Shown piece by piece: positions 18,033 through 26,714 of a stretch of DNA of 53,796 bases. The notes below the pieces were generated by a model. It was not told the origin of the DNA. It was given only the letters and a program-made list of their open reading frames with translations, and searched no databases. Source of the DNA: JACNIZ01 sp964344765 (lineage in GTDB: Bacteria; Planctomycetota; UBA1135); assembly GCA_964344765.1 (NCBI GenBank), contig CAYFOM010000034.1:1-53796 (forward strand), read 5' to 3'. Position 1 is the stretch's first letter. Each line of letters opens with the position of its first letter. The translations under genes were made by a program, and so were the position numbers.

Positions 18033-18070
18033 AAAAAAAGAAAGGCCGCAGACCTTCGTCTGCGGCCTTT
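18033..18070 (-). terminator. Rho-independent terminator of the RRM gene
   Basis: On the minus strand AAAGGCCGCAGAC pairs perfectly over 13 bp with GTCTGCGGCCTTT around a GAAG loop, followed at once by CTTTTTTT. It ends the glycine-rich RNA-binding protein gene 33 bp after its stop and insulates the sulfatase-fold gene downstream. This is the strongest terminator in the window. Confidence 0.9.
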
Positions 18071-18102
18071 GCACTGACTGCGCGCTTTACGCGCTGCTCG
18101 GT

Positions 18103-18558
18103 TTACCAGCGATCGTCGTCGTAACCGCCGCCGCCGCCGCCGCCGCCGTAGCCACCGCCACCTCGGCGATCACCACCACGTCCGCCGCCACGACCGCCAC
18201 CGCCGCGGTGACCACCGCCACCACCACGATGTCCGCCGCCGCCGCCACGGTAGCCTCCGCCACCGCCGCCGCCACCACGGAATCCGCCGCCACCGCCACC
18301 GCGGGGCTGACGCTCGCGCGCCTCATTGACCGTCAGCGGACGGCCATCCAGTTCAACGCCGTTCAAGGCCTCGATTGCGGCCTGGGCTTCTTCATCGGTA
18401 TCAAATTCGGCGAAGGCAAAGCCGCGCGGGCGCCCGGTTTCCCGGTCCATCACCATGTGTAGATCCTTAACATTACGACCACCCTCGGACAGAGCGGCAT
18501 GAAGGGTTTCCTCGGTGGTGTCCCAGCTGAGGTTCCCTATGTAGAGACGTGCTCCCAT
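18103..18558 (-). CDS. Glycine-rich RRM RNA-binding protein
   Basis: A 151-residue RNA-binding protein. One RRM occupies ~1-80, with RNP2 LYIGNL (5-10) and RNP1 RGFAFAEF (45-52). The rest is an RGG/GGY-rich tail (~90-151), giving the very GC-rich DNA repeat at about 18120-18300. Bacterial proteins of this kind resemble eukaryotic cold-inducible RBPs and cyanobacterial Rbp proteins and probably act as RNA chaperones. The start is well supported by AAGGA 8 bases before the ATG. The upstream gap is 120 bp, so a long 5' leader, as in cold-regulated genes, is possible. It is monocistronic, with its own terminator. Confidence 0.92.
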   Translation of the reverse strand: MGARLYIGNLSWDTTEETLHAALSEGGRNVKDLHMVMDRETGRPRGFAFAEFDTDEEAQAAIEALNGVELDGRPLTVNEARERQPRGGGGGGFRGGGGGGGGYRGGGGGHRGGGGGHRGGGGRGGGRGGDRRGGGGYGGGGGGGGYDDDRW

Positions 18559-18678
18559 TTACTATTCCTTATCACTGACTGCGGTCGCGACCTGCCCAAC
18601 AGTGGAGAGGAATGAAGCGCGGCTTAACAGTCGATCGAACTGCAAATTCTAGCCGCTGCCGAACTAGGAAACCGGGAA

Positions 18679-19917
18679 TTATGGAATCGTTCGCCCGGAA
18701 ACCATGCCTGGAGCGTATCCACCGAACAAATCGCCCCACGCCGGCGCCCCGATCAGTATCAAATTTCCGAGCGGATTAGGCTGGGTGTAAACCGCCACCG
18801 CCGAGCCGAAACTGTCGTCGTCTTCGACCGGATCGTAGTGCTGGATCACGGTTCCATCGGCGCCGGACAGCAGAAAAACGCCGCCTCCCGGGCCGTAGAA
18901 CTCGAACAGGCCGAAGTCCCATTCACCGGGGTGGCTGATCGCGTAATCCGGATAGCCATCGCCGTTGACGTCGCCGGCAGCCGCCATTTCATGGCCTAAA
19001 CCGCTTTTTGTCGGCGTTTGCTGGCCTTGGTAAGCGCGCAAAGTTTGGCCGGTGGTCGCTGTGATCAGGTAGGTGGAATCGGTGCACGGCTCGCCGACCA
19101 GCACATCCGGCCGGCCGTCCAGGTTGACGTCGCCGGGGTCGACGACCTTCCAGCCGAATCGCGAGCCTTCGGTTTGGCCCATGCGCGAGTAAATCAGATC
19201 GCCACTGGCGCCGGAGTAGAACAGCACACCGCCTTTTTGTTTGTCCCAATAAGGCGCGCCGACGGCCAAATCGCCGATGCCATCCAGGTCGATATCGCCG
19301 ATTGCGGTCAGGCTGTAACCGAATTCGGCTTTGGGTTCGGGACCGCTGATCTGGCGTAGCTTCGCGCCGGTCGCCCCCGAGAAAAAGGCGACGGTGCCTT
19401 GGCGGTTGCGTTCTTTGGGCGCGCCGATGGCGAGATCGTCGATGCCGTCGCCGTCGAGATCGGGCACGCATGCCAAACCGCGACCGAAGTTGCCTTCAGC
19501 TTCGCGACCGCTGATTTCATGGATGATGTCGCCGGTCAATCCCGACCACACGTAAACCACGCCGCGACGCAATCCGTTGACGGTTTCATTGCGCGCGCCG
19601 GACATGTAGTCGCAAAATCCATCGCCGTCCAGATCGGAAATGGCCATCGCGGTTTCGCCGAGGCGCGCTTGCCGACCATATCCGTCGTGACGCCGAATCG
19701 GTGCTTGGCTGGCGCCATCAAAAATATAAACCGAGCCGGTGTTATGCCCGCGCAGGTCGGTGCAAAACGAACCACCGCCGAATTCGGGTACGCCATCGCC
19801 GTTGATGTCGTCGAGGAAAAACACCTGCATGCCCAACCCGTCCCAATGGGTAGGAGCGGTTAGGTCGAAGTCGAATTGCGCACTGAGGGCGGCGGCGGCG
19901 AGCAGGGGGAGAATCAT
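18679..19917 (-). CDS. Secreted FG-GAP (integrin-alpha-like) beta-propeller protein
   Basis: A 412-residue exported protein with a short signal peptide (1-~14, ends LSAQ). It contains at least six FG-GAP repeats, each with a calcium-binding loop: DINGDGVPEF, DLDGDGFCDY, DLDGDGIDDL, DIDLDGIGDL, DVNLDGRPDV and DVNGDGYPDY, spaced about 55-65 residues as in a seven-bladed integrin-type propeller. Such proteins bind Ca2+ and surface ligands; no enzyme domain is present. The arsC gene ends 68 bp upstream on the same strand. Confidence 0.9.
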   Translation of the reverse strand: MILPLLAAAALSAQFDFDLTAPTHWDGLGMQVFFLDDINGDGVPEFGGGSFCTDLRGHNTGSVYIFDGASQAPIRRHDGYGRQARLGETAMAISDLDGDGFCDYMSGARNETVNGLRRGVVYVWSGLTGDIIHEISGREAEGNFGRGLACVPDLDGDGIDDLAIGAPKERNRQGTVAFFSGATGAKLRQISGPEPKAEFGYSLTAIGDIDLDGIGDLAVGAPYWDKQKGGVLFYSGASGDLIYSRMGQTEGSRFGWKVVDPGDVNLDGRPDVLVGEPCTDSTYLITATTGQTLRAYQGQQTPTKSGLGHEMAAAGDVNGDGYPDYAISHPGEWDFGLFEFYGPGGGVFLLSGADGTVIQHYDPVEDDDSFGSAVAVYTQPNPLGNLILIGAPAWGDLFGGYAPGMVSGRTIP

Positions 19918-19984
19918 TGAGGGGAGAATTCCTGAGCTGGCCGTACAAATCGCTTCGCGGCCCGGCGTCCATAATAACCGGATT

Positions 19985-20401
19985 TCAACAATCCATGAAG
20001 AACTCGCGCAAACGCAGGTAGATGCGATGGCGCGCGGCGCGGAAGTGCTCGAGTTGTTGATTGTCGGGCATGTCCGGATTTTTCTGGTCCGGATCGGGCA
20101 GCGGCCAATGCAATAACTCGGCGCTGCCTAAGAAGGTTGGGCAGACTTCCTCTTGGCAAAGCGTAATCACCAAGTCGACTGTATCCGGGTCGATGTCATT
20201 CACCGATTTCGACGACTGCCCGTCCATCGGCACGCCGGCTTCTTCCATCACGCGCAGCGCATAAGGATTGACGCGGCTCGGGCTGCTGCCGGCCGATTGC
20301 ACGCGCACCTCGTCACCGAGCATGTGGCGCGCCCAAGCTTCGGCCATTTGGCTGCGCGCCGAATTGGCCACGCAAAGGAACAAGATGCTGTTGTACTTCA
20401 T
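19985..20401 (-). CDS. arsC: Arsenate reductase, thioredoxin-coupled (LMW-PTP fold)
   Basis: A 138-residue cytoplasmic enzyme reducing arsenate to arsenite. The phosphatase-type loop C10-VANSA-R16-S is present, as are the two resolving cysteines C82 and C87 (TLCQEEVCP), matching C10/C82/C89 of Staphylococcus ArsC with a loop two residues shorter. A catalytic Asp lies in PLPDPDQ. The extra cysteines separate it from plain low-molecular-weight tyrosine phosphatases. It follows modC by 24 bp on the same strand and may be the last gene of the molybdate transport operon, an unusual pairing. No arsenite exporter or ArsR is in the window. Confidence 0.85.
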   Translation of the reverse strand: MKYNSILFLCVANSARSQMAEAWARHMLGDEVRVQSAGSSPSRVNPYALRVMEEAGVPMDGQSSKSVNDIDPDTVDLVITLCQEEVCPTFLGSAELLHWPLPDPDQKNPDMPDNQQLEHFRAARHRIYLRLREFFMDC

Positions 20402-20425
20402 CGATTGGGAGGGTTTGCGCGGAGA

Positions 20426-21532
20426 TTATCTCAACAACACCGCGCTCTTGACCTGCGCGTACACCGCCTTGCCTGGTTCCAGCGCCAACTCAACTGCCGA
20501 CTTTTGCGTCACGCGCGACAATGCCGGCGCGCCGCCGACGTCCAAACGAACCGTGACTTGCGAATCGTCTTCGGGCATGACCTCTTCCACCGTCGCCGGG
20601 AAGATGTTTTGAATGCTGGTACTCGCTTGCCGCTCCAGCGTCAGGCTGACGTCGCGCGCGGCGATGCGCACGCGCACGCGTTGACCGAGATCCAGCGCCA
20701 TTCCCGGGCTGGTCAGCTCACCGCCGGCGAATTTGAGTTGGGTTAGGTGGTAGGTTTGATCGAAATCGCTGACTTCGGCGTCGAACAAGCACGATGCTTC
20801 GGCGGAATGGGCCAGCGGTAAGTCCAACCGCGTCATCATTTGCTGGATGCCGCCGTGGGCTTCGATTCCGTCGCGACCAAACAAGATCAGGTGATCGGCG
20901 AGGCGCGCAATTTCTTCCATCGTGTGGCTGACGTAAAGCACCGGGATTTGCAATTCGTCGTGCAGCCGTTCGAGGTAGGGCAGGATTTCCTGTTTGCGTT
21001 GCTGATCGAGTGCGGCCAGCGGTTCGTCCATCAAAAGCAGCTTGGGGCTGACGGCTAATGCCCTGGCGATGGCTACGCGTTGGCGTTCCCCGCCAGACAA
21101 GGTATCGGGATTGCGCTCGAGCAAATCGCCGATGCCCAGTAGCTCGATGGCTTGTTCCAGCGATATGCGGCGCTGGTCCGTCGGCACCCGCTTCAGCCCG
21201 TATTCCAAGTTGCGGCGCACGTTGAGATGGGCGAACAAGCTGGCTTCTTGGAACACAAAACCAAGTTCGCGCTTGTGCGGCGGCGTGAAGTTGGACCCGT
21301 CTTGCCAGGTTTGATCTCCGAACTGAACCTCGCCGTCGATGTGATGATCTAGCCCGGCGATTGCGCGCAGCAGCGACGACTTGCCGCAACCCGATGGTCC
21401 GAACAGCGCAGTCACCCCTTTCATCGGAATGCTGAGATCGGCGTTCAACGTGAACTCGCCTTGGCGAATGGCAAAGCGCACGTGCATGCCATTTGTTCCG
21501 GTGACGTCGGCGGGCGGAGTGGATGGGTTCAT
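20426..21532 (-). CDS. modC: Molybdate ABC transporter ATP-binding protein
   Basis: A 368-residue ATPase. Walker A GPSGCGKSS (45-53), Q-loop Q95, signature LSGGERQR (~145-152), Walker B LLLMDEP (~165-171), D-loop LAALD and the switch His in YVSHTMEE. A C-terminal TOBE/Mop-like domain (~295-365) is as expected for ModC, where it binds molybdate or regulates transport. Its ATG overlaps the modB stop (ATGA), so translation is coupled. Confidence 0.92.
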   Translation of the reverse strand: MNPSTPPADVTGTNGMHVRFAIRQGEFTLNADLSIPMKGVTALFGPSGCGKSSLLRAIAGLDHHIDGEVQFGDQTWQDGSNFTPPHKRELGFVFQEASLFAHLNVRRNLEYGLKRVPTDQRRISLEQAIELLGIGDLLERNPDTLSGGERQRVAIARALAVSPKLLLMDEPLAALDQQRKQEILPYLERLHDELQIPVLYVSHTMEEIARLADHLILFGRDGIEAHGGIQQMMTRLDLPLAHSAEASCLFDAEVSDFDQTYHLTQLKFAGGELTSPGMALDLGQRVRVRIAARDVSLTLERQASTSIQNIFPATVEEVMPEDDSQVTVRLDVGGAPALSRVTQKSAVELALEPGKAVYAQVKSAVLLR

Positions 21533-22206
21533 AGCTTCACCACCCGGAAGCGTTTATTGAGGCCGTAAACGATCAGCAGCAACGTGAACGACAGCACCAG
21601 CAAGCCGGCCGACAGCCAATGGGCGTTGGCGTATTCCAGCGTTTCGACGTGTTCGTAGATGGCGATCGAAACCACTTGCGTGCTGCCCGGAATGTTGCCG
21701 CCGATCATCAGCACGACGCCGAATTCGCCGATGGTGTGGGCGAAGCCGAGCACGATGGCGGTGAGGAATCCGGGCGCGGCAAGCGGAAGGGCGACGCTGA
21801 AGAAGCGATCCCATGGAGATGCTCGCAGCGTGGAGGCAACTTCCAGAGGGCGACGTCCGACCGCGGCGAAAGCGTCTTGCAGCGGTTGCACGACGAAGGG
21901 AAGTGAATACACCACCGAGCCAATGACCAAACCGGTGAAAGTGAATGCCAGCGGTCGGCCACCCATTGCTTCGACCAGGCCACCAATTGGGCCGTCGGGG
22001 CCGAGGGCAAGCAACAAGTAAAAGCCGAGCACCGTCGGCGGCAGCACCAGCGGCATCGCGACCAATGCTTCAACGATGAACTTGAAGCGCCAACGACTGC
22101 GCGCCAACCACCAGGCCAACGGCGTGCCGATCACCAGCAAGGTCAGCGTGGTGATGGCCGCCAGGCGAAAGGTAATTCCCAGCGCGGTCAGGTCCGATTC
22201 GTTCAT
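21529..22206 (-). CDS. modB: Molybdate ABC transporter permease
   Basis: A 225-residue inner-membrane permease with five to six TM segments. The cytoplasmic EAA loop that docks with ModC is visible (EVASTLRASPWDRFFSVALP). PLVLPPTVLGFYLL and HTIGEFGVVLMIGGNIPG are typical ModB segments. The start overlaps the modA stop (ATGA). Confidence 0.93.
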   Translation of the reverse strand: MNESDLTALGITFRLAAITTLTLLVIGTPLAWWLARSRWRFKFIVEALVAMPLVLPPTVLGFYLLLALGPDGPIGGLVEAMGGRPLAFTFTGLVIGSVVYSLPFVVQPLQDAFAAVGRRPLEVASTLRASPWDRFFSVALPLAAPGFLTAIVLGFAHTIGEFGVVLMIGGNIPGSTQVVSIAIYEHVETLEYANAHWLSAGLLVLSFTLLLIVYGLNKRFRVVKL

Positions 22207-22991
22207 GAGTCGGGCAGGCTATAGCCGCTTTCGCCGATGATTTTACGTCCGACCGGACCGCGCACAAATTCAATGAACTTCGCCGCGTGCGGGTGGTCGG
22301 TGAGCTGGATGGCTTGTTGCTCAATCGGCGCGTATAAATCGGCTGGCACCTCCCAGGATGAACCGACGGAATCGTGCACCTGGGAAGCGGCAACTAGCCC
22401 GATTTGAGCGTTGCGAGTGCTCACGAATTGATGGGCATGAGCGATGTTTTGTCCAAACACCAATTTGTCCTGAAGCTCTTCCCATAGGCCCAATCGCTGC
22501 AGAACATGTTGCGAGGCCAACCCGTACGGGGCGAGCTTGGGGTTGGCGATGGCGAACCGATTTACGTCGTAATCTCGCCAAAGGCTCAGGGAGCCGTTGC
22601 CGCTCTCATCCAGCGATTCCTCCGGGCCCAAATCCACAAATAGCTCCGGCGTCCACAAGACCAGGCGGCCATAGGCGTAGGTGAACCGCGAACCCGGGAT
22701 TCCCTTGCCAGCCTTCTCGAGTTTGATCACGCGCTCGGCGTCGGCTGCAAAGAATAGGTCAAAAGGAGCGCCGCTAGATATTTGCGCAAAATGCATTCCC
22801 GTCGAGCCAGAGCTGCCTTGCACGAAGATGCCGGTATGGCGCCCAAACTCTACGACCAATTGATTCATCACCGGATTGAAGTTGCTCGACACGGCCACGG
22901 CGAGTGGCTCCGCGCTCCGATCTTTCTCTGCCGGCGCGCATGCAAACGCCACCCAAAACAGGCAGACGATGCAGCGGATGAGGGTTTTCAT
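22203..22991 (-). CDS. modA: Molybdate ABC transporter substrate-binding protein
   Basis: A 262-residue periplasmic binding protein. The hydrophobic N-terminus ends in AFAC (~18), a poor but possible lipobox; otherwise Sec-secreted. The mature part begins LAVAVSSNFNPVM and has GSSGSTG and SGAPFDLFFAAD, the oxyanion-contact motifs of ModA. It is the first gene of modABC(arsC). No ModE site or Moco riboswitch was recognised in the 82-bp gap to the divergent gene at 23074. Confidence 0.92.
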   Translation of the reverse strand: MKTLIRCIVCLFWVAFACAPAEKDRSAEPLAVAVSSNFNPVMNQLVVEFGRHTGIFVQGSSGSTGMHFAQISSGAPFDLFFAADAERVIKLEKAGKGIPGSRFTYAYGRLVLWTPELFVDLGPEESLDESGNGSLSLWRDYDVNRFAIANPKLAPYGLASQHVLQRLGLWEELQDKLVFGQNIAHAHQFVSTRNAQIGLVAASQVHDSVGSSWEVPADLYAPIEQQAIQLTDHPHAAKFIEFVRGPVGRKIIGESGYSLPDS

Positions 22992-23073
22992 AGGCGGAAG
23001 TTAGCAATGTTTTGCTGTCAGCGTCGGCGAGCTTTTGCGTTTTCCTAGTGTCCCCTCAACCCATCAGCACACC

Positions 23074-23859
23074 ATGCTACGAGCAATTCTCCCTAAACTC
23101 CTTCTTTTGCCGATACTTGCGGCGCCAGCAGCAGCCCAGATGACCGGCGAAACCGTCACCGCCCAGTGGCACTACAGCACCTTCGGATCGATCCTGGAAT
23201 CGCACGATGTGGTGGTCGGCAGCGGTATTGAGCTGCCCAACACGTCGATTTTCAACGATCACAAGTTCGACATCGACATTGGCGACGACTGGGTCGAGTT
23301 CCGCTTCAACGCTACCTCGAACTGGACCGCCGCTTCATTTAACGGCTGGCTGTTCCGCGACACCTTCGACGCTCTGCCGACGATTTCGAATTACTACATC
23401 GAGTCGGCCAGCGCCGGTGTCTCGAACATGGGCGGCGTCAGCTGCGGTTGGGATGACGAAAGCTTCTGGTGCAACTTCAGCGGCATGCAGGTGGCCGGCG
23501 GCGGTGAATTTGTGCGCCTGAAGGTGGAAATGGGCGGCTTGCACCTGTCCGTGTCGAACTTCTACGCAGGTCAAATGGCGACGGTGCACGTGACCGGCGC
23601 GACCATCGGTGGTCAGGTAGGGATTGCTTACTCCTTCGCCGGCCCCGGACCGACTACGGTGAATACCGGAGCCTGCGGTTTGATGTCGGTTGACTTGAGC
23701 ATGCCGATTCAAGTCCTCGGCTTCTATACCGCAAGTGGCGGTCAGGTGAACGTCGGCGTCAACATTCCGCCGACGGTGACGGGCAAACAAGTGTGGATCC
23801 AAGCGCTGGATATGACAACTTGCGAGCTCAGTAATGGTCTGGCGGAAACGGTGATGTAA
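23074..23859 (+). CDS. Secreted protein of unknown function with a conserved C-terminal domain
   Basis: A 261-residue exported protein; signal peptide 1-~22 (LLLLPILAAPAAAQ). The ATG at 23074 fits the signal peptide better than the longer frame. The first ~165 residues look like a beta-sandwich (WHYSTFGSIL, WVEFRFNATSNW). The last ~75 residues (VGIAYSFAGPGPTTVN, CGLMSVDLSMP, WIQALDMTTCELSN) form a module that recurs at the end of the gene at 34958-35878. I recognise no known function. A terminator follows. Confidence 0.78.
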   Translation: MLRAILPKLLLLPILAAPAAAQMTGETVTAQWHYSTFGSILESHDVVVGSGIELPNTSIFNDHKFDIDIGDDWVEFRFNATSNWTAASFNGWLFRDTFDALPTISNYYIESASAGVSNMGGVSCGWDDESFWCNFSGMQVAGGGEFVRLKVEMGGLHLSVSNFYAGQMATVHVTGATIGGQVGIAYSFAGPGPTTVNTGACGLMSVDLSMPIQVLGFYTASGGQVNVGVNIPPTVTGKQVWIQALDMTTCELSNGLAETVM

Positions 23860-23885
23860 CCGCACGACCACCCTAGCCCTTGGAG

Positions 23886-23920
23886 CCTCTCCGCTTGCAC
23901 CGTCAGGCGGGGAGGTTTTT
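23886..23920 (+). terminator. Rho-independent terminator
   Basis: CCTCTCCGC (23886-23894) pairs with GCGGGGAGG (23907-23915) over 9 bp including one G-T pair, followed by TTTTTG. It ends the secreted protein gene 27 bp after its stop and overlaps the last codons of the convergent acyltransferase gene. Confidence 0.8.
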
Positions 23921-25003
23921 GTTTGCGTGGCGCTTCATGCCAAACAGAGGTTGCAGCCAACCCACGCGCCGTAGAACGATCTCGTAAATCATAAAGCAGA
24001 TCGCCAAAGTGAAGAATGTCGTCAATGCCAGCTTCACGAAAGGCGGAAAAATGGTCGGGAATATAAAATTACAGATCGCGTTTTGGACGGGCAGATGAAG
24101 GATATAAATGGGAAACACCGCTTGGTTCAAGTAGGCCAGTGCGCGCGAATTGAAGCGCAGGTGCCGTGAGGCAAATCCTAAGCAAGCAAGTATCCAGCAG
24201 AAGGATTCCAACGCAATCCAATGATTACCGGTTGGCGTGGGAAAACCAAAGTTGGTTTCGACGAAGACTACGCGGTTGAGGTAAAGGCCGACGGCAATCA
24301 ATAAAAATGGAAAGCGCATGGATTGGGCAGCTCGCCAGAAGGTTTCTCCTATGGAAACAAAGGTAAAGCCCAGAAAAAAACTAATCGCACCAATTACCCA
24401 ACCATGCAAGCTCATTGCAAAGAGCGGGTAGATTTGTGGATCCACCCAATGCCCCTCCGCCATAAATGGCAGCGCAAACAGAATAAGCAACGGTGGGAAC
24501 TTTGCCAGGGCTCTAGAAAATCTGAACCACAGATTCTCGGGACGATTCTTCAACCAAAAGAGCACCGGCGCGAACCCAATTGCATAAACAAGAACGTTTA
24601 CCAAAAACCATAAGTGGCCAACATTGGGCACATAGCTGAGCGGTCGCCAGTAATACAATTGGGCTGCGACTACCGTCAATGGGCATATCAAAATGAACCC
24701 CACTGCAAGCGGAACGAGCAATCGCTTCACTCGCTCAAGGGCCAGCTCCTTCCCATTACGGCGCTCCATTGCAAAGCGCACGCCCATTCCGGAGATGACA
24801 AACAGGATGGGAATTCGCCAAATGTTAATCATCTCCATGGCAGGCCAGAGCTGGGGCATGGGATCAACATTCTGCACAAAGCCAATCCAAATCCCCCACG
24901 ACTGGAATGCCGCAACCATGTGGTAAATGATTAACAGGAATAGCGCTCCGACGCGTAGCCAATCTACGTCATGCCTACGACCTTCGATGGGAGGAAGGAT
25001 CAT
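23903..25003 (-). CDS. Acyltransferase family 3 membrane protein
   Basis: A 366-residue integral membrane protein with about ten TM segments. It starts with the family's DVDWLRVGALFLLIIYHM, whose His is the expected catalytic residue, and includes ISGMGVRFAMERR (the S/G-x-F loop). The family (OafA, MdoC, NodX) O-acylates sugars or lipids at the inner membrane. Its ATG overlaps the stop of the ankyrin lipoprotein gene (TAATG). Confidence 0.88.
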   Translation of the reverse strand: MILPPIEGRRHDVDWLRVGALFLLIIYHMVAAFQSWGIWIGFVQNVDPMPQLWPAMEMINIWRIPILFVISGMGVRFAMERRNGKELALERVKRLLVPLAVGFILICPLTVVAAQLYYWRPLSYVPNVGHLWFLVNVLVYAIGFAPVLFWLKNRPENLWFRFSRALAKFPPLLILFALPFMAEGHWVDPQIYPLFAMSLHGWVIGAISFFLGFTFVSIGETFWRAAQSMRFPFLLIAVGLYLNRVVFVETNFGFPTPTGNHWIALESFCWILACLGFASRHLRFNSRALAYLNQAVFPIYILHLPVQNAICNFIFPTIFPPFVKLALTTFFTLAICFMIYEIVLRRVGWLQPLFGMKRHANKNLPA

Positions 25004-25527
25004 TACTCTCCTGCTGCAACTCGCAGGACTTCTGCGATACCCGGCCTTGCTGCGCGGATGGCTTCCAAGTCGAGGTCTACTTGGGTGATCCGCTCAAAAA
25101 ACTTGTAGACGCCTTCAATCTCGTCCGACCATTCGCTATCCACACTTTGCAGAGCGGAGAAACCCATCCGATTTCGTGCATCTAAGTCGGCGCCGGCATG
25201 GATCAGCATGCGCACGATGTCTTCATGCCCGAAGAATGCAGCGGTGATTAATGGCGTTGCACCGTCGGCATTTTTTGCTTCAATATCTGCTCCACTCTCC
25301 ACCAACACCCGAGCTGCGGCTGCATGTCCGCGAAAAATCGCCATGCCCAGCGGAGTGGAACCGGTCAACGGATTGGGCTGGTCCAAATCAGTTCCAGCTT
25401 CAATGTGCTGTTGAAGTAATCCGATTTCGCCGGTGGATGCCGCGGTCCAAATATCGACCACCGGCTTGTTCGGCCTGCAGCAAGCCGAAACTGTAGTGAG
25501 CAGCAGTAGAGCTAAAAACCACCTCAT
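25003..25527 (-). CDS. Ankyrin-repeat lipoprotein
   Basis: A 174-residue lipoprotein: signal peptide with lipobox TVSAC, then a pair of Cys at 16-17. Three ankyrin repeats follow (~25-130): GSTPLGMAIFRGHAAAARVL, GATPLITAAFFGHEDIVRML and a partial GFSALQSVDSE. The last ~40 residues are outside the repeats. Ankyrin lipoproteins usually mediate protein-protein contacts in the envelope. The overlap with the acyltransferase suggests the two work together, but the partner is unknown. Confidence 0.88.
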   Translation of the reverse strand: MRWFLALLLLTTVSACCRPNKPVVDIWTAASTGEIGLLQQHIEAGTDLDQPNPLTGSTPLGMAIFRGHAAAARVLVESGADIEAKNADGATPLITAAFFGHEDIVRMLIHAGADLDARNRMGFSALQSVDSEWSDEIEGVYKFFERITQVDLDLEAIRAARPGIAEVLRVAAGE

Positions 25528-25660
25528 GAGACTCGGTAGCGTTGCTGAAGGGGCTGGATTCCAGCGCCGCTAGCGAGCCTCATAGTACGCGATCGATTCG
25601 TAAGCTGGAGCCGCCGGCAGAGAAGATTCGATGGCGAATCCTCCGCCGTCGAGTTTTGTA

Positions 25661-26119
25661 TCAATCCTTCACAAACTCGAAGGCGCCGTTCGGTAGCAGG
25701 TACAGGATCAACATGCGGCCGTTGCTCACGGTTGGAATGTGGACTGAACCCTCGCCGTAAACCACCCAGCCCTCGGGTTGGCCGTCAAAAAGCGGCTCGC
25801 CTTCCATCGCGATGCACAAATCGATTTCGCCATCGGGATGGCGGTGCTTCGGGCCGGGTCCGTTCATGTAAACGCAATCGGAGCTGAAGTTCAGCGTCTC
25901 TTCCGACGGCTTGAACACGCGCGAAAAGCGCAGCGGATCCTCGCCGTTTTGGCACAAACGACCTGCTTCCAACTCGGCGATCAGCTCGGCTTTGAGCTCT
26001 TGGATTTCATCGCCGGCGTACGGGTACTCGCGTTCCAGCGCATCGCGGGCGGCGGCCGGATCGTTGAGGTCTAAGGTCTGGATGAATTGGAGCAGGGGAG
26101 TGAGGGAATTGAGGTTCAT
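25661..26119 (-). CDS. DUF4863/4-hydroxylaminobenzoate lyase-like cupin protein
   Basis: A 152-residue cytoplasmic protein. A helical N-terminal part (~1-60) is followed by a cupin-like barrel with GPKHRHPDGEIDLCIAM and EGWVVYGEGSVHIPTVS, then ILYLLPNGAFEF. These match the DUF4863 family that includes PnbB, a lyase turning 4-hydroxylaminobenzoate to protocatechuate and ammonia. The His-x-His and Glu could bind a metal. No other nitroaromatic gene is nearby, so the substrate is uncertain. Confidence 0.7.
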   Translation of the reverse strand: MNLNSLTPLLQFIQTLDLNDPAAARDALEREYPYAGDEIQELKAELIAELEAGRLCQNGEDPLRFSRVFKPSEETLNFSSDCVYMNGPGPKHRHPDGEIDLCIAMEGEPLFDGQPEGWVVYGEGSVHIPTVSNGRMLILYLLPNGAFEFVKD

Positions 26120-26139
26120 CCTGGAGTGGGTGTTTGGGA

Positions 26140-26712
26140 TTAGGAGCCGCGGATTTTAAGCCGCATGATCGGCCGCGTCGGCGAGCGCCGGGCGACTTCT
26201 TCAAAACCGGCGCGGGCGAATGCTTTGGGAATGCCGGTCCAAGCGAACGCGGCGGGGATGTCTTGCTCGGATTTAGGCTCTACCGGATAACCTTCAAGCA
26301 ACTTGCCGCCAGCCGCGCGGACGTGATCGGCGGCGGCTTGCAATAGTGCGGTCGACACGCCTTGTTTGCGGTGGGACTTGTGGATGAACAAGCACGACAC
26401 CGACCACACTGGCTGATCGTCGACCGGCTTCAAAATGCGCGAGCGATCCAATGCCGAGTAGGTCTCGCGCGGCGCGATCGCACACCAGCCGATCGGCTCG
26501 CCGTCGTCGAATGCGAGAATGCCTGGAGTTTGACCATCGGCGACGATTGCTTTCATCGCCTTTTTATTGCCATCGCCTTTTTGCGCTTCGAATTGCTTGC
26601 GCGTCAGCCGCCACAGCATGCACCAGCATCCCCCGCAAGCACCGCGCTCACCGAAGAGCTTTTCAAAGTGTTTCCAGCGGTCGGGGGTCAGCGGATGGAA
26701 TTCGAGGGTCAT
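26140..26712 (-). CDS. GNAT-family N-acetyltransferase
   Basis: A 190-residue acetyltransferase. The acetyl-CoA-binding stretch is VSCLFIHKSHRKQGVSTAL (motif A: R/Q-x-x-G-x-A/S), with AFDDGEPIGWCAIAP as the preceding beta strand. The Cys-rich GACGGCWCMLW near the N-terminus is typical of a GNAT subfamily of unknown substrate. The ATG at 26712 gives the family start at MTLEFHPLTP; the longer frame enters the neighbouring gene. It follows the acetolactate decarboxylase-like gene by 2 bp. Confidence 0.83.
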   Translation of the reverse strand: MTLEFHPLTPDRWKHFEKLFGERGACGGCWCMLWRLTRKQFEAQKGDGNKKAMKAIVADGQTPGILAFDDGEPIGWCAIAPRETYSALDRSRILKPVDDQPVWSVSCLFIHKSHRKQGVSTALLQAAADHVRAAGGKLLEGYPVEPKSEQDIPAAFAWTGIPKAFARAGFEEVARRSPTRPIMRLKIRGS

Positions 26713-26714
26713 GC

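Noticed and set aside
18120..18305. Tandem-repeat or CRISPR-like look of the CCGCCGCCACC DNA
   Set aside because: It encodes the RGG/GGY tail of the RRM protein; units are irregular and there are no spacers.
18007..18462. Ala/Thr-rich open frame on the plus strand
   Set aside because: It is the antisense shadow of the glycine-rich tail of the RRM protein; the repeated GGC/CCG DNA keeps several frames open.
7894..23050. TTTCCTAGT upstream of three genes (about 7894, 18670 minus and 23042) as a shared promoter motif
   Set aside because: Distances to the start codons vary widely and nine bases can recur by chance; not enough copies to judge.
25625..25640. GATTCG/CGAATC hairpin after the DUF4863-like gene
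   Set aside because: Only 6 bp and followed by a mixed TTCTCT tract; too weak to call.
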